From NCBI GenBank assembly GCA_947561395.2, contig OX387182.1, forward strand, positions 46,431,949-46,495,948: a stretch of 64,000 nucleotides of DNA, written 5' to 3'. The translations under genes were made by a program, and so were the position numbers. This DNA is from Buxus sempervirens (Eukaryota; Streptophyta; Magnoliopsida; Buxales; Buxaceae). The number at the start of each line of letters is the position of its first letter. Position 1 is the stretch's first letter. Below the pieces are notes generated by a model. That model worked only from the letters and a program-made list of their open reading frames with translations. It ran no database searches and was not told the origin of the DNA. This document shows, piece after piece, positions 10,946 through 23,154 of this stretch.

Positions 10946-12903
10946 AAAACCCCAATCCGCGCAAACTGGGGTTTTCTTCTCTGCGCGAACTTGGGGTTTT
11001 GTTCGCCGGGGTTTTCTTGCCGTTTGCTCTCGCCGTCGAGGTCACTGCCGTTTGCTCGTCGCCAAGGTGCCGTCGCTGTCGCCGTCACCTTTCTCCGTCG
11101 GCAAGCCAACCGCCGTTCGCAGTCGCCCTCGCCTTGCTGCCGCCATTCGCAGTCGCCAGCACATCAGGTTTTCAAGCAATTTCTTTGAAAAATGCCTCTT
11201 CATCTTCTTTTCCAAGATTTTTCCTCTCAGTTTCTCTCTTTTATGTTTCTCTGCTTGGGTGCATCTTGATGATCGTAGGACTCATATGCAAATGAATTTA
11301 CCTAGGGTTTACATCTTGAGAAGGAAATATTTAAAGCTATCAACTAATTTCTGCTCTAATTATGTATTTGCTTATGGAAATCATTTCACAAAATCGCAAA
11401 AATAACACACGCACCTAATCGGATTTGAATCTGTCACCCAACAAATCAAATGTTTGATGCTTTTGATCTGCTTGTGGTAAATCCCAGCAGACATGCTTGA
11501 GCTTCATGCGTCCCAGGATGATCTGATCTTGCATGGCTTTCAATTTTAGGGTGGGCAATGGCCCACCTTAAGCTCTATGCAGTATGTAGTTCTACCCTAT
11601 CAAAGCAAGATTAAATTCCTTTTTTTTTTCCTTAGAAATAAGGGGACCAAAGCAAGATTTTTACATTTCACTTCAATCATGAATTACTGACTCACTGGTT
11701 AACCAACAGTCCATTAAAATCATAAATTCATCATCAAACCAACTAAATTTAGGTTCTATCAAACCAATTAAAGTTATGGAAGAAATTAAAGTATTTCTAT
11801 ACCTTCCTTTTTTTCTCTAACAAATGGTCAAAATTTCATTTGGGTTCAAATACATTCATAAGTAAAAATTTCAAATTGTTTGGATTAACTAAGTACTTAT
11901 AGTGGTTGTTTGGTAATGTTTTGAAAACAGTTGTTTTATTTTTGAAAAAAAAAAACCCAAAAATTGCATATGGTAATCACTGTTTTAAAATCTAAAAAAA
12001 ACCAATAAAATATAGCCTTGTCTTTAGAACTTGAAAATTTTTTATTTTATAATTTTTTAAATTTTGTCTAAAATTCTAATTTATATATATATAAAATTAA
12101 AAATATTTCGTTTTTATTGTTGAGCTATTTTTCCATTTTATTTTTTTGAATCATTGTTCAAGCAAAAAAAGAAATCACAATAAGAAAACAAAAAGAAGAA
12201 AAATACTTTTCATATTTTTTCAAATCCACTTCCTTCCATATTTGGACAAAACTAGATTTAGTTAAAAAGCTAAAAAACTTTTTAGAAAAGATAAAAGAGT
12301 TTAGAAATATAATTAAAGCACAAATATTCAATGTATCAAAATGAAGTTTAGGAAAGGAATAGAAGAGAAAAAATTAGACTACTAAATTTTAAAGCCTTAG
12401 TGATCATTTTGGTTGTGTTGTGGTTGCTTTGAGGAGAATGGAATGGCAGGATTTCAAGATAAAGAGCAGTGGTTGGACTATATTATTAGAAGGATAACAT
12501 TGTTGGGTATCAGCTGGAATATATCATTGTTAAGTTATATTTATTTTTCAATAATTATTATCATCTGGTTGGGTTGCCCGTCATGCTTTTTTTTTTCTTT
12601 TCCTGTTTAACTGGCGGCTTCTTTTTATTTCTAGAAATTTTGATATCTTATTAAGTTGTTTGTGACTTTCTGAAGGCAATAATGGCCTTAGTGGTGCAAT
12701 AAAGTCAAAAGAATTGTTATGACGCTGCTGTTTACATGATGAATTTATATCTAGTGATTTGACTGATACGAGTGGATGGAATAGGAATATTAGATAAAGG
12801 ATGATTCTAGGAATATTTGCAGTAACGCTCTTCAAATCTGTAAAATTTAGGCTAATATGCCTTCATATACTTTAATTTGTTAGATCAATATAACATGTGG
12901 ATG

Positions 12904-13035
12904 CTCTATTTGGATTGTATATGAATGCAATATTTCGACTCTTCTTTTGTTTACAGGTTAAACCATTATTATTTTAGACCAATTTGGTCTGGACAACCCT
13001 CTATTTTTAGGGGAGGTGCTGCCGAAATTTTTAGG
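12904..13035 (+). repeat. Internal duplication in CACTA, copy 1
   Basis: TTGTATATGAATGC at the start and TTAGACCAATTTGGTCTGG with CAACCCTCTATTTTTAGGGG further in recur at 18530-18650 inside an intron of the second gene. In both copies the core follows a TTTxCAG that could be a splice acceptor. Confidence 0.75.
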
Positions 13036-13070
13036 AGAGATAAATAATGGTTAAACCATTATTTATCTCT
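13036..13070. repeat. 35-bp near-perfect palindrome
   Basis: AGAGATAAATAATGGTT (13036-13052), one unpaired A, then its exact reverse complement (13054-13070): a 17-bp stem. It directly follows copy 1 of the internal duplication. Copy 2 has only the TTATTTATCTCT arm, so the palindrome probably arose by a local inverted copy. Confidence 0.9.
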
Positions 13071-13821
13071 TTAAGTTCCTTGTTGTGATATTTCTATTCT
13101 AATGCTATTCAATAGCATTGATATTATGATTAGCAGTTCTTTATTCTATTTTTTGGTTAACCTGGTTATTGTTTTTATATTTATTTATCTCATAAAAAAA
13201 GTGGGAACAATTCAAATACCCGTCTGAGAGGTTACATGTGTAACTATGCCCATCCTATTTTGTGTACTTTGAAGATATTGCATCTTTGCAGTAAGTTTGC
13301 AATAATTCTTAGTATTTAAATATGAAGGCATAGATTTGCACATGTAACATCTTGGATTGTCATATTGACAGTTTGGGGATATCAAGTATATTACTTGTTG
13401 ACATGTGATTTATATGTATCTCTACTTATAATTTTGGTTTTATCTCTTTGTTCTTCAAATACGTAGTTTTATTGACTTTACGTCAGAAAACTTTACGTCT
13501 TTGAAGAACTGCGCAGAGATGCTGCCGAAATTCGTGGAGAAATATATGAATCTTATGACAAACAAGTAATGTATTTGGTATTCCTAAATGGGTAAAACCA
13601 AGCATAAATTTTAAAACTAACATAAGTACCATTTGCTATTAGCTAGATTCATTTATAGAGTATGTTTTGCAGAAAGTAATCTTATTCAAAAGCGACGGGT
13701 AAATTCTTTCACAACATACTAATAGATGGATCGAAGGTGGATGAAAAGATCTAGGTATTTATTATGTTAATTTCTTAATGTTTTGATGAAGGGTGTGTAT
13801 CTATATTTATTAACTAAATAG

Positions 13822-16800
13822 GTTACGTTTACTATGGATGGAATAGGGCTAGTCAAGATTATCAAGATGGAGTCTTGGGTTTCATCAAATTCGCATGTTC
13901 TCGCGGGGCAACTATTAATGGGTTGTTGAAGTGTCCTTGTCCGAAATGTAATAATGTGTTGTATCAAAGTCAAGAAGTCGCATACGAACACATGATTTGC
14001 AATGGATTTGATCAAAACTACACAAAGTGGTACTATCATGGGGAGGATATTCTCGATTCACAACCCTCCCGTGTTAATCCCATAGTAGATGATACACAAT
14101 TTGTGGGTGATGAAGTTAGGCTCATGGTTAAAGAAGCTTATGGGGTGCAGGATGAAATGGACGTATCTGCGAGTTCTTCACATAGGCCATCAGATGATAC
14201 CCCAACTTGTAATAATCCACAGTTTCAGAAACTGTTCCATGATGCTGGAGAAGAGTTATACCCGGGGTGTAAAAGCCACACAAAATTATCGTTCATTGTT
14301 AAACTATTTCATATAAAGTGCCTAAGTGGATGGAGCAATAAGTCATTGACTTTGACGCTTGAGTTGTTGAGAGAGACATTTCCGTTTGTGTCAAAATTGC
14401 CAGAAACAAGTTCACAGGTCAAGACGATGATATCGGACATGGGTCTTAATTATAACAAAATAGATGCGTGCCCAAATGACTGTATGCTATATTGGAATGA
14501 AACTAGTGAAAAACAAAAATGTGATATTTGCGGTACTTCAAGATGGAAATCCGAAGGCAGTCATTCCAATAAAAAGGGAAAGAAAAAGGCAGCAAAGATA
14601 TTAAGGCACTTTCCTTTGAAGCCGCGTCTTCAAAGATTGTATATGTCTTCCAAGATTGCCGATGATATGAGATGGCATGTGGATGGTCGTACTGATGATG
14701 ATAAGTTAAGGCATCCTGCGGATTCTATGACTTGGAAATATTTTGATGTTATGAATAGCAAGTTCAGTTCTGATCCTCGTAATGTTAGACTGGGCTTAGC
14801 ATCTGACGGCTTCAATCCATTTAGATCAATGAGTATCACCCACAGCACGTGGCCAGTCATTTTGATTCCATATAACTTGCCACCATGGTTGTGCATGAAA
14901 CAACCAAACATGATCCTTTCTTTACTCATACCAGGGCCGAAGGGGCCGGGAAATGATATTGATGTGTACTTGCGCCCTCTTATAGAAGAGTTAAAAGACC
15001 TATGGGATTCTGGGGTTGAGACATATGATGCGTCAAGAAAGGAGGTCTTCACTTTGCGTGCAGGGTTAATTTGGACGATTAGTGATTTCCCTGGGTATGC
15101 TATGCTTTCGGGTTGGAGCACTAAAGGGAAACTTGCATGCCCTTCTTGTCATAAAGACACGTGTTCTAAGTATTTGCGTCATAGCCGGAAGCACTGTTAT
15201 ATGGGTCATCGTCGATTCCTACCTCTTGATCATAAGTTTCGAAAGCAGAAACAATCCTTCGATGGTACCACAGAGACAAGGGAAGCTCCAATAGGATTAA
15301 TCGGGTGGGATATTGTTGATCACTTAAGGGACAGTTCACATGTATTCGGGAAGCATACCAGTAAGAAGTACTCTAAGAACACTGGTAAAGGAGCGATGCC
15401 CTTTAATTGGAAGAAAAAGAGCATATTTTTTGAATTGCCATATTGGAGGGATATTATGTTGAAACACAATTTGGACGTGATGCATATTGAGAAGAATGTT
15501 TGTGATAGTATACTTGGTACATTGTTAAATATTGATGGAAAAACGAAGGACAACTTTAAGGCGCACTTGGATTTGGTTGACATGGGTATTAGACACGCAC
15601 TTCATCCACAGATGTTACCAGATAGAAAGAAAGCATGTTTGCCGGCTGCATGCTTCTCACTAGACAAACGGGAACAAGATATATTTTGCAAAGTGCTGAA
15701 AAGTATAAAGGTTCCAGATGGTTATTCGTCCAACATTGCTAAACGGGTGAGTAGTAAAGAACGGAAGACATTTGGTCTTAAAAGTCATGATTTCCATGTG
15801 TTGCTGCATCAACTATTGCCTCTTGCTATTCGGAAAGTGTTGCCGAAGAATGTAGCATCCGTATTGATAGAGTTGAGCAACTTTTTTCATCAATTGTGCT
15901 CCAAAGTTTGTGAAGTTGATGACTTGAAGCGCCTTCAAGATAGTATTGCACAAGTATTATGCCAGATGGAGAGGATTTTCCCCCCATCATTCTTTGATAT
16001 TATGGTGCATTTGCCAATTCACTTAGCAAATGAAGCTATGGAAGGGGGGCTTGTCCAATATCGTTGGATGTATCCAATTGAAAGGTACGTATTACAACAG
16101 TCTTATTAAATGTGTTTTCTTGTATTTCGCCGTCGAATCATATTGATTATCAAGATTTTTGTTTTTCATAATAGGTACTTGTACACCCTAAAGTCATATG
16201 TGCGCAATCGAGCACAACCGAAGGGGTCAATTGCAGAAGGGTATATTGCGGAAGAATGTATGATATTCTGTTCCCGATACTTACCTAACGTAGAATCAAA
16301 AACTAATCGGCCGCAAAGAAACTATGATGAAACTGCAATTGGAAGTGCCCAACCATATAAATTATCCAATATTGAGTGGGCACAAGCGCATCGTTATGTG
16401 CTTTTCAATGACGATAGGGTTGCAAGTTTTCGAATGTAAGAAGTTACTTACTTACCTCATCTATTTGTTTCTATATTACAATATTTTCATATTCTTTGAA
16501 TTAATCATTGTATTTTACATTACAGGCGTCATCTAAGCCTTCTTAAGATGTTAACTCCAAGGGCAAGGGAACATGACATACAAAAGAAACATAATAATGA
16601 ATTCATGCAGTGGTTTAAAGAACATGTAAGACACCTTGTTTCATTTATAGAGTTTTAGCTCTACATGTGTTGTTTAATATTGCATTTCTTAACCTACTTG
16701 GCCCCTTATTTATAGGCCGAGACACTAAAAGCATCAAATAGTGCCGTCTCCGACAACATTATATTGTTGTCACAGGGGCCACAATCAATGGCAAAAAAAT

Positions 16801-17456
16801 TCAAGGGATACATAAGTAATGGATATCGTTTTTGCACGATGGAGAAAGAGAAATCCTCAAAAAGTCAGAATAGCGGTGTTGTGGTAAAAGCAAGCACTAC
16901 TAGCTACGCTAGTACGAAAGATAAAAATCCAATAACAAGTTATATGTCTTTTTACGGGCGTCTGACTGATGTGGTCGAATTGGCATATTCAGAGCAGCTT
17001 AGACATGTACTGTTTAAGTGTGATTGGGTTGATATCATGACACAAGGAAGAGGCATTAAGACAGATGAGTTAGGATTTACACTTGTGAACTTCAAACGGT
17101 TATTATATACTGGTCAACATGTCATGGATGATCCGTTTGTGTTCGCATCTCAAGCTGAACAAGTTTTCTTTGTGGTGGATCCAATCAATGAAGAGTGGAA
17201 TGTTGTTGTGAAGACTAAGCCAAGGGACTTGTTTGAATTGATCACGAATGATGATCAACCCATTGATTGCGAGCCATATGCTACCCAACTTGTAACAAAT
17301 AATGAAGAAGAGGTTGATGGGTTGAGTTGGGCAAGGGAAGACGTACCTGGCACAACAGTTGATGCTCATTCTCATACAAGTACAGAACAGCTCGCATCTT
17401 CTAGTGATCCTGTTCATGACGAACAGGGATCGGATTCTGATGATGACCATGAATGA
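13822..17456 (+). CDS. CACTA transposase, TNP2 type
   Basis: DDE-type transposase that cuts and moves the element by recognising its termini. Exons with good splice sites: about 13822-16084, 16175-16435, 16526-16625, 16716-17456 (stop TGA), giving about 1,120 residues. A short first exon starting MDRRWM at 13726-13754 is likely, but its junction to the next exon does not fit simply. The N-terminal zinc-binding Transpos_assoc segment shows CPCPKCNN and HMICNGF. The TNP2 core shows CPNDCMLYW, LGLASDGFNPF, YNLPPWLCMK, IPGPKGPGNDIDVYL, WTISDFPGY, LSGWSTKG and LACPSCH; the Asp of ASDGF and SDFPGY are candidate catalytic residues. HNLDVMHIEKNVCDS and the DUF4218 part follow (LPIHLANEA), then DUF4216 in the last exon (FKCDWVD, DPFVFASQAEQVFFV). 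The C-terminus is acidic (DSDDDHE). All frames are open, so it looks functional. Confidence 0.93.
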
Positions 17457-17624
17457 ATTGTATTTGAATTGTAGTGATCATGTTCATTCTCATTTTTTGT
17501 CTTGAATACGACATACTATTTTCTTCTATTAAACTAACTAACAAACAATAGCCGTTTATGATGAATCAGATTGTTATTGACTTGTATGATTTTATTTTCT
17601 ACAGCATATAGTGTATTTTATTAG

Positions 17625-19463
17625 ATGGCAGAGGGTGGGCCAGCTAGGAGGGGTAGAGGTCCTACTAGATGCCTTGATATACTTAAACTTCGACCTGGAG
17701 AAAAGTTCAACATCGATATAGATGAATTGGGGCAGCCAATTGGACCAAATGCCTCCAAATTGGCTAGTTTTTGTGGGACACTGGCACGCGATGGACGTGT
17801 TATACCCTTGAATCGCTTTGGCTGGCGAGAAGTCACAGATCGGGAGAAGGACCGAGCGTGGTCACTTGTAAAGGTAAATAATCTAAATTTTAATGTAGTT
17901 CATTGCTCAAAATGTCCACGTATTTAGCTAATTGGTATTAACTTTTAAATTTCAATTTGTTATGCACCGTAGGAAAAGTTCGAGGTTGAAGAGAGGTTGC
18001 GTGATGTTATCCTACAATCAATAAATAAAAAATGGAGGGACTATAAGTCCAATTTGAAGCAGAACCATTATGATCCATACGAAACAAATGCTGAACGTAT
18101 AAATCATCGCCCACCAGATGTGGTAGAGGAGCAATGGGCAATTATAGTAGAGTACTGGAACTCACAAAATGCCCAGGTAATTTGTTAATTAGTTAATATG
18201 TCTTATAAAGCTACTGCATCCTTGTTTATTGACTTTGTATGATTATATGTTGCAGAACTTGTCAGCAAGGAATAAAACTAATCGTGCCAACCAAACCCTT
18301 AATCATACAGCTGGGACAAAGAGCTTTGCCAGGGTCAGAAACGAACAGGTATAACAAATGGGCACTTATGAATGTCTTGATATACTATTATAAATCTAGT
18401 CACCTCATCAACTTGATGATCGGTTTTCATAGTGTATGATCTTATTTTATTGCTTTCTTATCTCTTCTAAATTGTATAGTAGTTTTTCTATTTTCTTGTA
18501 TGATAAGATGTGATATTTATGTGAATGGGGATTGTATATGAATGCTACGTTTTGCATTCTTTTTTGTTTTTCAGGTTGAATGGCTTTATTTTAGACCAAT
18601 TTGGTCTGGACAACCCTCTATTTTTAGGGGAGATGTCGTCGAAATTTTTATTATTTTTTCTTTATTTATCTCTACATGTGTTCTTTGTTTTTATATTTCT
18701 TCATCTTTTTAATCTGGTCAATTGTATTAATTTCTGCTTGTGGATGTTTAAATGATTTATGATCAATTAACACCATATTTTTTTATTAGGGATTGGCGGG
18801 CCGTGCTGAGACTTTTATAAAAACGCATACTCGAAAAGATGGCACGCCAATCAATGATGAAGTAGCCGACAAGATAGTAAGTTATTTTCTCTTATTGTAG
18901 GTATACTTGTAGCATACGAATAACTTTATTAGCATCTATTTTGATAACTCAATGATTGCATAAATATTTTTTCCAGGATCAAATGCGCACTATCATGGAA
19001 CAAGGCACGCCAGATTCGACAGCCCGAGATGATGTATATACTCAAGTCATGGGGCATGACACACATGGCAGGGTGCGGTGTTGTGGGTTAGGCCACACGC
19101 CCACTAGGCTGTGGGGTGGTAGTGCATCCTCGAGTACGTCATCTCGGTATGTCGATATGGATGAATTTAATAGGATGCGAGAACAATTGCAACGTACAGA
19201 GGAGCGGCTAGAAGAAGAGATGCGACAACGACAAACAATTGAAGCAACTATTGCACAGCATGCCAGAGAATTTGAAGAATTTAGAAACTTCATGATGAGT
19301 AAACGTCAAACACAGGTATTATATAAATGCCTTACAAAAATACATATAGCACAAATTCATATCATCTTTATATTTAAATACCACACTTAATGATCTTTCT
19401 TACAATTTATAGTCTCCTGGCGAAACTTCTGCAAATGATAGTCCTCCTCGGGATTTTAGCTAG
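17625..19463 (+). CDS. CACTA second protein, plant transposase Ptta/En/Spm family
   Basis: Starts MAEGGPARRGRG, 168 bases after the transposase stop. Six exons with canonical sites: 17625-17873, 17973-18176, 18256-18348, 18790-18876, 18977-19315, 19413-19463 (stop TAG), about 340 residues. Features in order: basic N-terminus; the GWREVTDREKDRAW region and KWRDYKSNLK typical of the Ptta/En/Spm domain (PF03004); SARNKTNRANQ; THTRKDGTPINDE; and a charged coiled coil (EFNRMREQLQRTEERLEEEMRQ). This family is usually the partner of TNP2 in CACTA elements; by analogy with TNPA it may bind the subterminal repeats and aid transposition, which is inference. No disruptions seen. The 18349-18789 intron holds copy 2 of an internal duplication. 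Confidence 0.88.
18522..18650 (+). repeat. Internal duplication in CACTA, copy 2 (intronic)
   Basis: Counterpart of 12904-13035. It lies in the fourth-exon upstream intron of the second gene. Read in one frame the core gives EWLYFRPIWSGQPSIFRG, so it could be an alternative exon, but the neighbouring exons join in frame without it. Confidence 0.7.
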
Positions 19464-19849
19464 ACAGACATGCATTCTTATTATTTGAGGTGAGTAACAC
19501 AAGATAGCTTCGGTTCTATATATATATATATATATATATATTAATTTTTTTTGGCTACTTATAATTTTACTGACGCATGATTCATTGTTATTTTCATGCA
19601 GGACTATTAAATTGATACCAGTTGCAATTTCATTTGTTAATGGAAACCATTAATTTACTGTTCTTTAGTTTAATTTATATGACGTGAATGTTCAGAGTAT
19701 TTTAATTTTATTAGAATTTCACTTTCTTCTTTGTAATTGTTTTGCTCCATTTGTTATAAAATTTGCTACGAAATGAGATATTTTACAGGTATTTTACAAG
19801 ATTTTCGGTCCAACTAATTATAGTTTTTGTATATGCAGGTAAGGCCTTT

Positions 19850-20300
19850 TAGCGGCGGTAATTACCGCCGCTAAAAGCCAAAAGTTTTCAGCGGCGGTAA
19901 TTACCGCCGCTTCAAACCAGAGTCGCATTTACCTATAGACATTATTAGCGGCGGTAACCACCGCCGCTAAAGGTATATAGGAGCACGTGAGGTTATTAGC
20001 GGCGGTAGATACCGCCGCTAATGTATGATATTAGCGGCGGTAACGTTTACCGCCGTTAAAAATTTCTTATTAAGCGGCGGTAATATCCGCCGGTAAAACG
20101 CCCATTTTACGGCGGTAATAACCGCCGTTAAATTCCCGCCGCCTATTTCTCCGAAATAGAGGCGGTAATCTTGCTACCGCCGTTGTAGGCGTCGCTGATT
20201 CGTTTAGCGGCTCCATATTAAGCGGCGGTAGAATTTACCGCCGTTAAAGCTTTAATGGAGGTAATGTGATCTTTACCGGCGGGACTCTACCGCCGGTAAA
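19850..20300. repeat. CACTA 3' subterminal repeat region
   Basis: About ten inverted pairs of the TTAGCGGCGGTAA and TTACCGCCGCTAA words, with loops of 0-10 bases, denser than at the 5' end. The asymmetry resembles that described for En/Spm subterminal regions. Confidence 0.9.
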
Positions 20301-20307
20301 AATCGAA

Positions 20308-20318
20308 TTTTTGTAGTG
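20308..20318 (-). repeat. CACTA 3' terminal inverted repeat
   Basis: TTTTTGTAGTG, followed by the GCA target duplication. Confidence 0.95.
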
Positions 20319-20344
20319 GCAGTAAGGGTTATTTAGATTCGGAG

Positions 20345-20610
20345 CTCACGCATCGATGTGACGCTCGAGCTTGAGGTCTAGCATGCAAAGTCATGCTCAA
20401 GCCGAGAAGGAAGTGTCAAGCAGGAAAGTTTAATTAAAAGCATAAAATGGTGCTCGAGCAATGGTCAAGCAGTCAAATTAGCTACCAAGTTCTAAAGGTT
20501 TTTGAAATTTTCTTAAAACAATGCTCAAGCTTACACTCAAGCTTGGGTTAGACGGCAAAGGAAATATCCGTAGCACTCGAGCTTGCACACGAGCTCGGCT
20601 CGAGCGTGAA
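20345..20610. repeat. CTCGAG/GCTCGAGC word array in LTR F
   Basis: GACGCTCGAGCTTGAGG, TGGTGCTCGAGCAATGG, ATGCTCAAGC, AGCACTCGAGCTTG and GGCTCGAGCGTG lie within 265 bases. It falls about 1.0-1.3 kb from the expected 5' end of the minus-strand LTR, the same depth as the arrays in A, E and G. Confidence 0.6.
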
Positions 20611-21771
20611 GGCTAAAAAGTCTTTTTTTGTTTTTTTTTTGGGTTTTCCATGAAATCTCTCTTAGGTTCTTTGTTTTCTCAAGAATGAATCAATTCGAGA
20701 GCATAAACACATCAATGCTTCAACCCTAAAAGATTCAAAATTGATCTAACTCAATTTAACATGCTATTAGCATCAAACCCATGAAAATCAAGCATGATCA
20801 TGAATCAAAAACAATGTAAGATTCTTCTCAAACTATATTCCAATAAAACAATTTCATAAACTGATTTAAGATCGTAAAGCACAGCTTAAAACTTCCAAAA
20901 ACCCAACTCGGGCTCATAAAAACCTCTCAGGAAGATATGGATAATGTAAACCATCCCAAAATACATGTTTGCTTATATAAAACCACATAGATCATAACCA
21001 TATTGAACTAAATACCAAACAATATCTTTAGAATATCAAAACCAATATCAAATCACTTAAAAATCTCAACAACTTCTCATTTAATCCGAAAACATGCAGA
21101 TTTAGGAATTTTCAAGGGTCACTGCTCACCTTGTGTTCACAACAAAATCCGCACCACACAACCAAACAACCTTCTACAGCAGCTCCTTGTCCTTTAGATT
21201 AGATAATTCTTTACAAGCTAGGGTTTTTCAGCAGCCTTGGATGTGCACTCCTCTACTCACTCAAGCTTCAGTTGCACCTAACAATATCCAAAGAAATAGC
21301 AACTTCTTAACATGCATAATCGACCCAACCTGCTTCTAATATAAAACCCTATCTAATTAAGTTGTGATTCCATCCTTGCCACTCTACACCACTCCATATA
21401 CCTCATGTGTATAAGCCAATAGAATTCAAGTTAATTCACTTAAAAATGCTCACCTTATTAAAATGTCTTCCAAATGTTGGATTGCCTTGAAAACCTCAAA
21501 TCTAATCCTCCTCATCACCAACTATTTAAAACAAAACTCAGATTATTAAATAACTATATATCAAATAATAATAATAATCATAATAATTATTATTATTATA
21601 TATATATATATATATTTTTATTGGTAAATAAGATATATTATTATCTATACTATATATAAAGGGAATAGGCCCCTTTGGAAAGTGTGCCAAACAACATTTC
21701 CCACTTTCCACAAGAGCCCTTAACATCCTTGCCAAACTTCCTGAAAAAGAATTCATTTAGGGGATATAAAC

Positions 21772-22400
21772 GTGAATGCACATCGACTCTTCCCTTACCC
21801 TCGAGTCCGTTTTGCTAACTGTTCCTCCACGTCGCCTCTTCCCCTCCGTTTACCTCGCGATGGCTTCCTCCCTTTCGGATACTCAAGCTCTTCCCATCAC
21901 AGTAACCTTGCAACTGTTTCGGCTTATGCGGCAACTCCTCCCATTGCTAGAATCGGAACTCTTCCCCTCCAAACATCCATATCTGCAGGCCTTGGATTTT
22001 CTGGTTTTCTTCTCGCAGTTCCATCCCTCTCAGGTAAGCACATCTATTTGCTTCAGTGGAAACTGTTTGAAGCTTATTCTGGCACTTTAGTTTGCTCGAT
22101 TTGTTAAGGGCATTTGTTATGGTTCGTTGAGTATTGACATTCTATTTGCTTCTGTGGAAAATTTTTGTTGCTCACAATCTGTTTGACAAATTTTTTGTTT
22201 GGTGTCTTTTTTTTTTCCCTTTGCTCCCATGAACTCATACACCATTTTGCTACCATCATCTCCCAACATATATGATTTTGAAGACGACACCACCTACACC
22301 AAAGAGGCGCCATTTGATCCTGGTATTATTGGCAGCAACATTGTTATCAACTCGAGTGAGGCACATTTTACTGTCAAAATTCAAGGTACACTTCAATGAC
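21772..22400 (+). other. Exon-like captured sequence in Helitron, not recognised
   Basis: CT-rich, codon-like sequence with two overlapping open frames from about 21772 to 22107, with a CAG|GTAAGC donor-like site near 22033. A second open piece runs about 22199-22386 and ends in a donor-like AAG|GTACAC. Composition and splice-like signals suggest fragments of a captured host gene or its leader. I do not recognise the product and no frame is convincing enough to call a protein. Confidence 0.35.
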
Positions 22401-23154
22401 TCCCGTCATTTTATCCCATTTCCCTCCCATCAATCTGCATCTACCATCCTATTCATTTTGTTCTAATAATCTAACTGCCTTCGTGTGTTGCTCCTACCCC
22501 AACCTCTCCTTCCCCTCTATCATTTTACATTTTATCGTGGTGTTGCTCCTTCCGCATCATCAGAAGATAAGTGCAAACGATGCCATCCCAAAACCTATGA
22601 GAAACCACCCCTTTTCAAAGCAATTATTTTAAGCAAATCTCAGATTTTAAGACCCAAAAACTTTTTTTTATGGCTTTACTATGTGAAGTGGCCCAAGTGG
22701 CGTACATTAGATTTGCAAGTTTGATAACACCGAGCCTTTTTGATTTTATATATTGTTCATGTAGGTTGAGTAGGTAATCAGTCCATATATTTCAAAAAAG
22801 ATTTCAGAAAATCAATTGCATTGCAAGTCTTGATAACACCGAATACAAGTATTTACGGAGCCTTTTTGAAATTAGATTTTGTCCATGTAGGTTGAGTAGT
22901 TAATCGGTCCTTATATTTTAGAAAATCAATTGCATAACACTAATAGTACAGTATAAATGTGATGCAACCTCATTGGATTGAAGTGCATAACCTCATAAGG
23001 GTGCAATTTTTATGGTTTCTATTCATTTTAATCCTCTGAATTATCTAAACTGAAGTGTATGCTACTACTCTGTTTTTTTGTTTTTTCAATCCTCTAAAGT
23101 GTCTGATACTGTTTTTCTTACGTTAAATTTGAGGTTAAAATCATATGTCAACAG

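Larger units (their letters stand above)
10961..13725 (+). other. CACTA 5' leader region, no supported gene
   Basis: Between the subterminal repeats and the transposase. A GC-rich, CT-rich stretch (about 10975-11170, many GCCGTCGCC and TCGCCGTC words) reads like a plant 5' leader, and short overlapping frames there are compositional. From 11200 onward it is AT-rich and intron-like. It includes one copy of an internal duplication (12904-13035) and a long palindrome (13036-13070). Confidence 0.55.
10398..20318 (+). mobile_element. CACTA (En/Spm) DNA transposon, apparently complete
   Basis: The element starts CACTACAAAAAACCGG and ends GAATTTTTGTAGTG, giving 11-bp perfect terminal inverted repeats (CACTACAAAAA). 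It is flanked by a 3-bp duplication GCA (10395-10397 and 20319-20321), the length known for the CACTA superfamily. Subterminal regions at both ends are built of TTAGCGGCGGTAA motifs in inverted pairs. Between them lie two genes in the same orientation: a TNP2-type transposase (13822-17456) and an En/Spm Ptta-type protein (17625-19463). I saw no stop or frameshift in any of the main exons, so the 9.9-kb element looks potentially autonomous. It interrupts LTR F. Confidence 0.95.
8909..21643 (-). mobile_element. LTR (family F), host of the CACTA element
   Basis: On the minus strand the block ends CCGGATGGGGCGCTACA at 8909, matching the LTR 3' ends of D and E (GGATCTGGGGCGTTACA, GGATCCGGGGCGTTACA). 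Inside, a stretch around 9850-9905 (GGCATAGCTTGG, GGATCCAC, TAGGTAGTG on the minus strand) is the counterpart of D 55250-55305. A minus-strand TATA-like TTTATATT lies near 21340. The CACTA element interrupts it and the Helitron abuts or interrupts its AT-rich 5' start. Net length about 2.8 kb. No coding sequence seen; an old, non-coding solo-LTR-like remnant. Its 5' end is not clearly visible. Confidence 0.6.

Noticed and set aside
10810-11405. Overlapping open frames on both strands near the CACTA 5' end (up to 117 codons)
   Set aside because: They overlap the subterminal repeats and a GC-rich leader-like stretch, are present on both strands, and match nothing recognisable; composition explains them.
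14630-15121. A 163-codon minus-strand frame opposite the CACTA transposase
   Set aside because: Antisense shadow of a well-supported TNP2 exon.
16764-17456. A separate small gene at the end of the transposase
   Set aside because: It is the last exon of the transposase; the DUF4216-like content and splice sites join it to the preceding exons.
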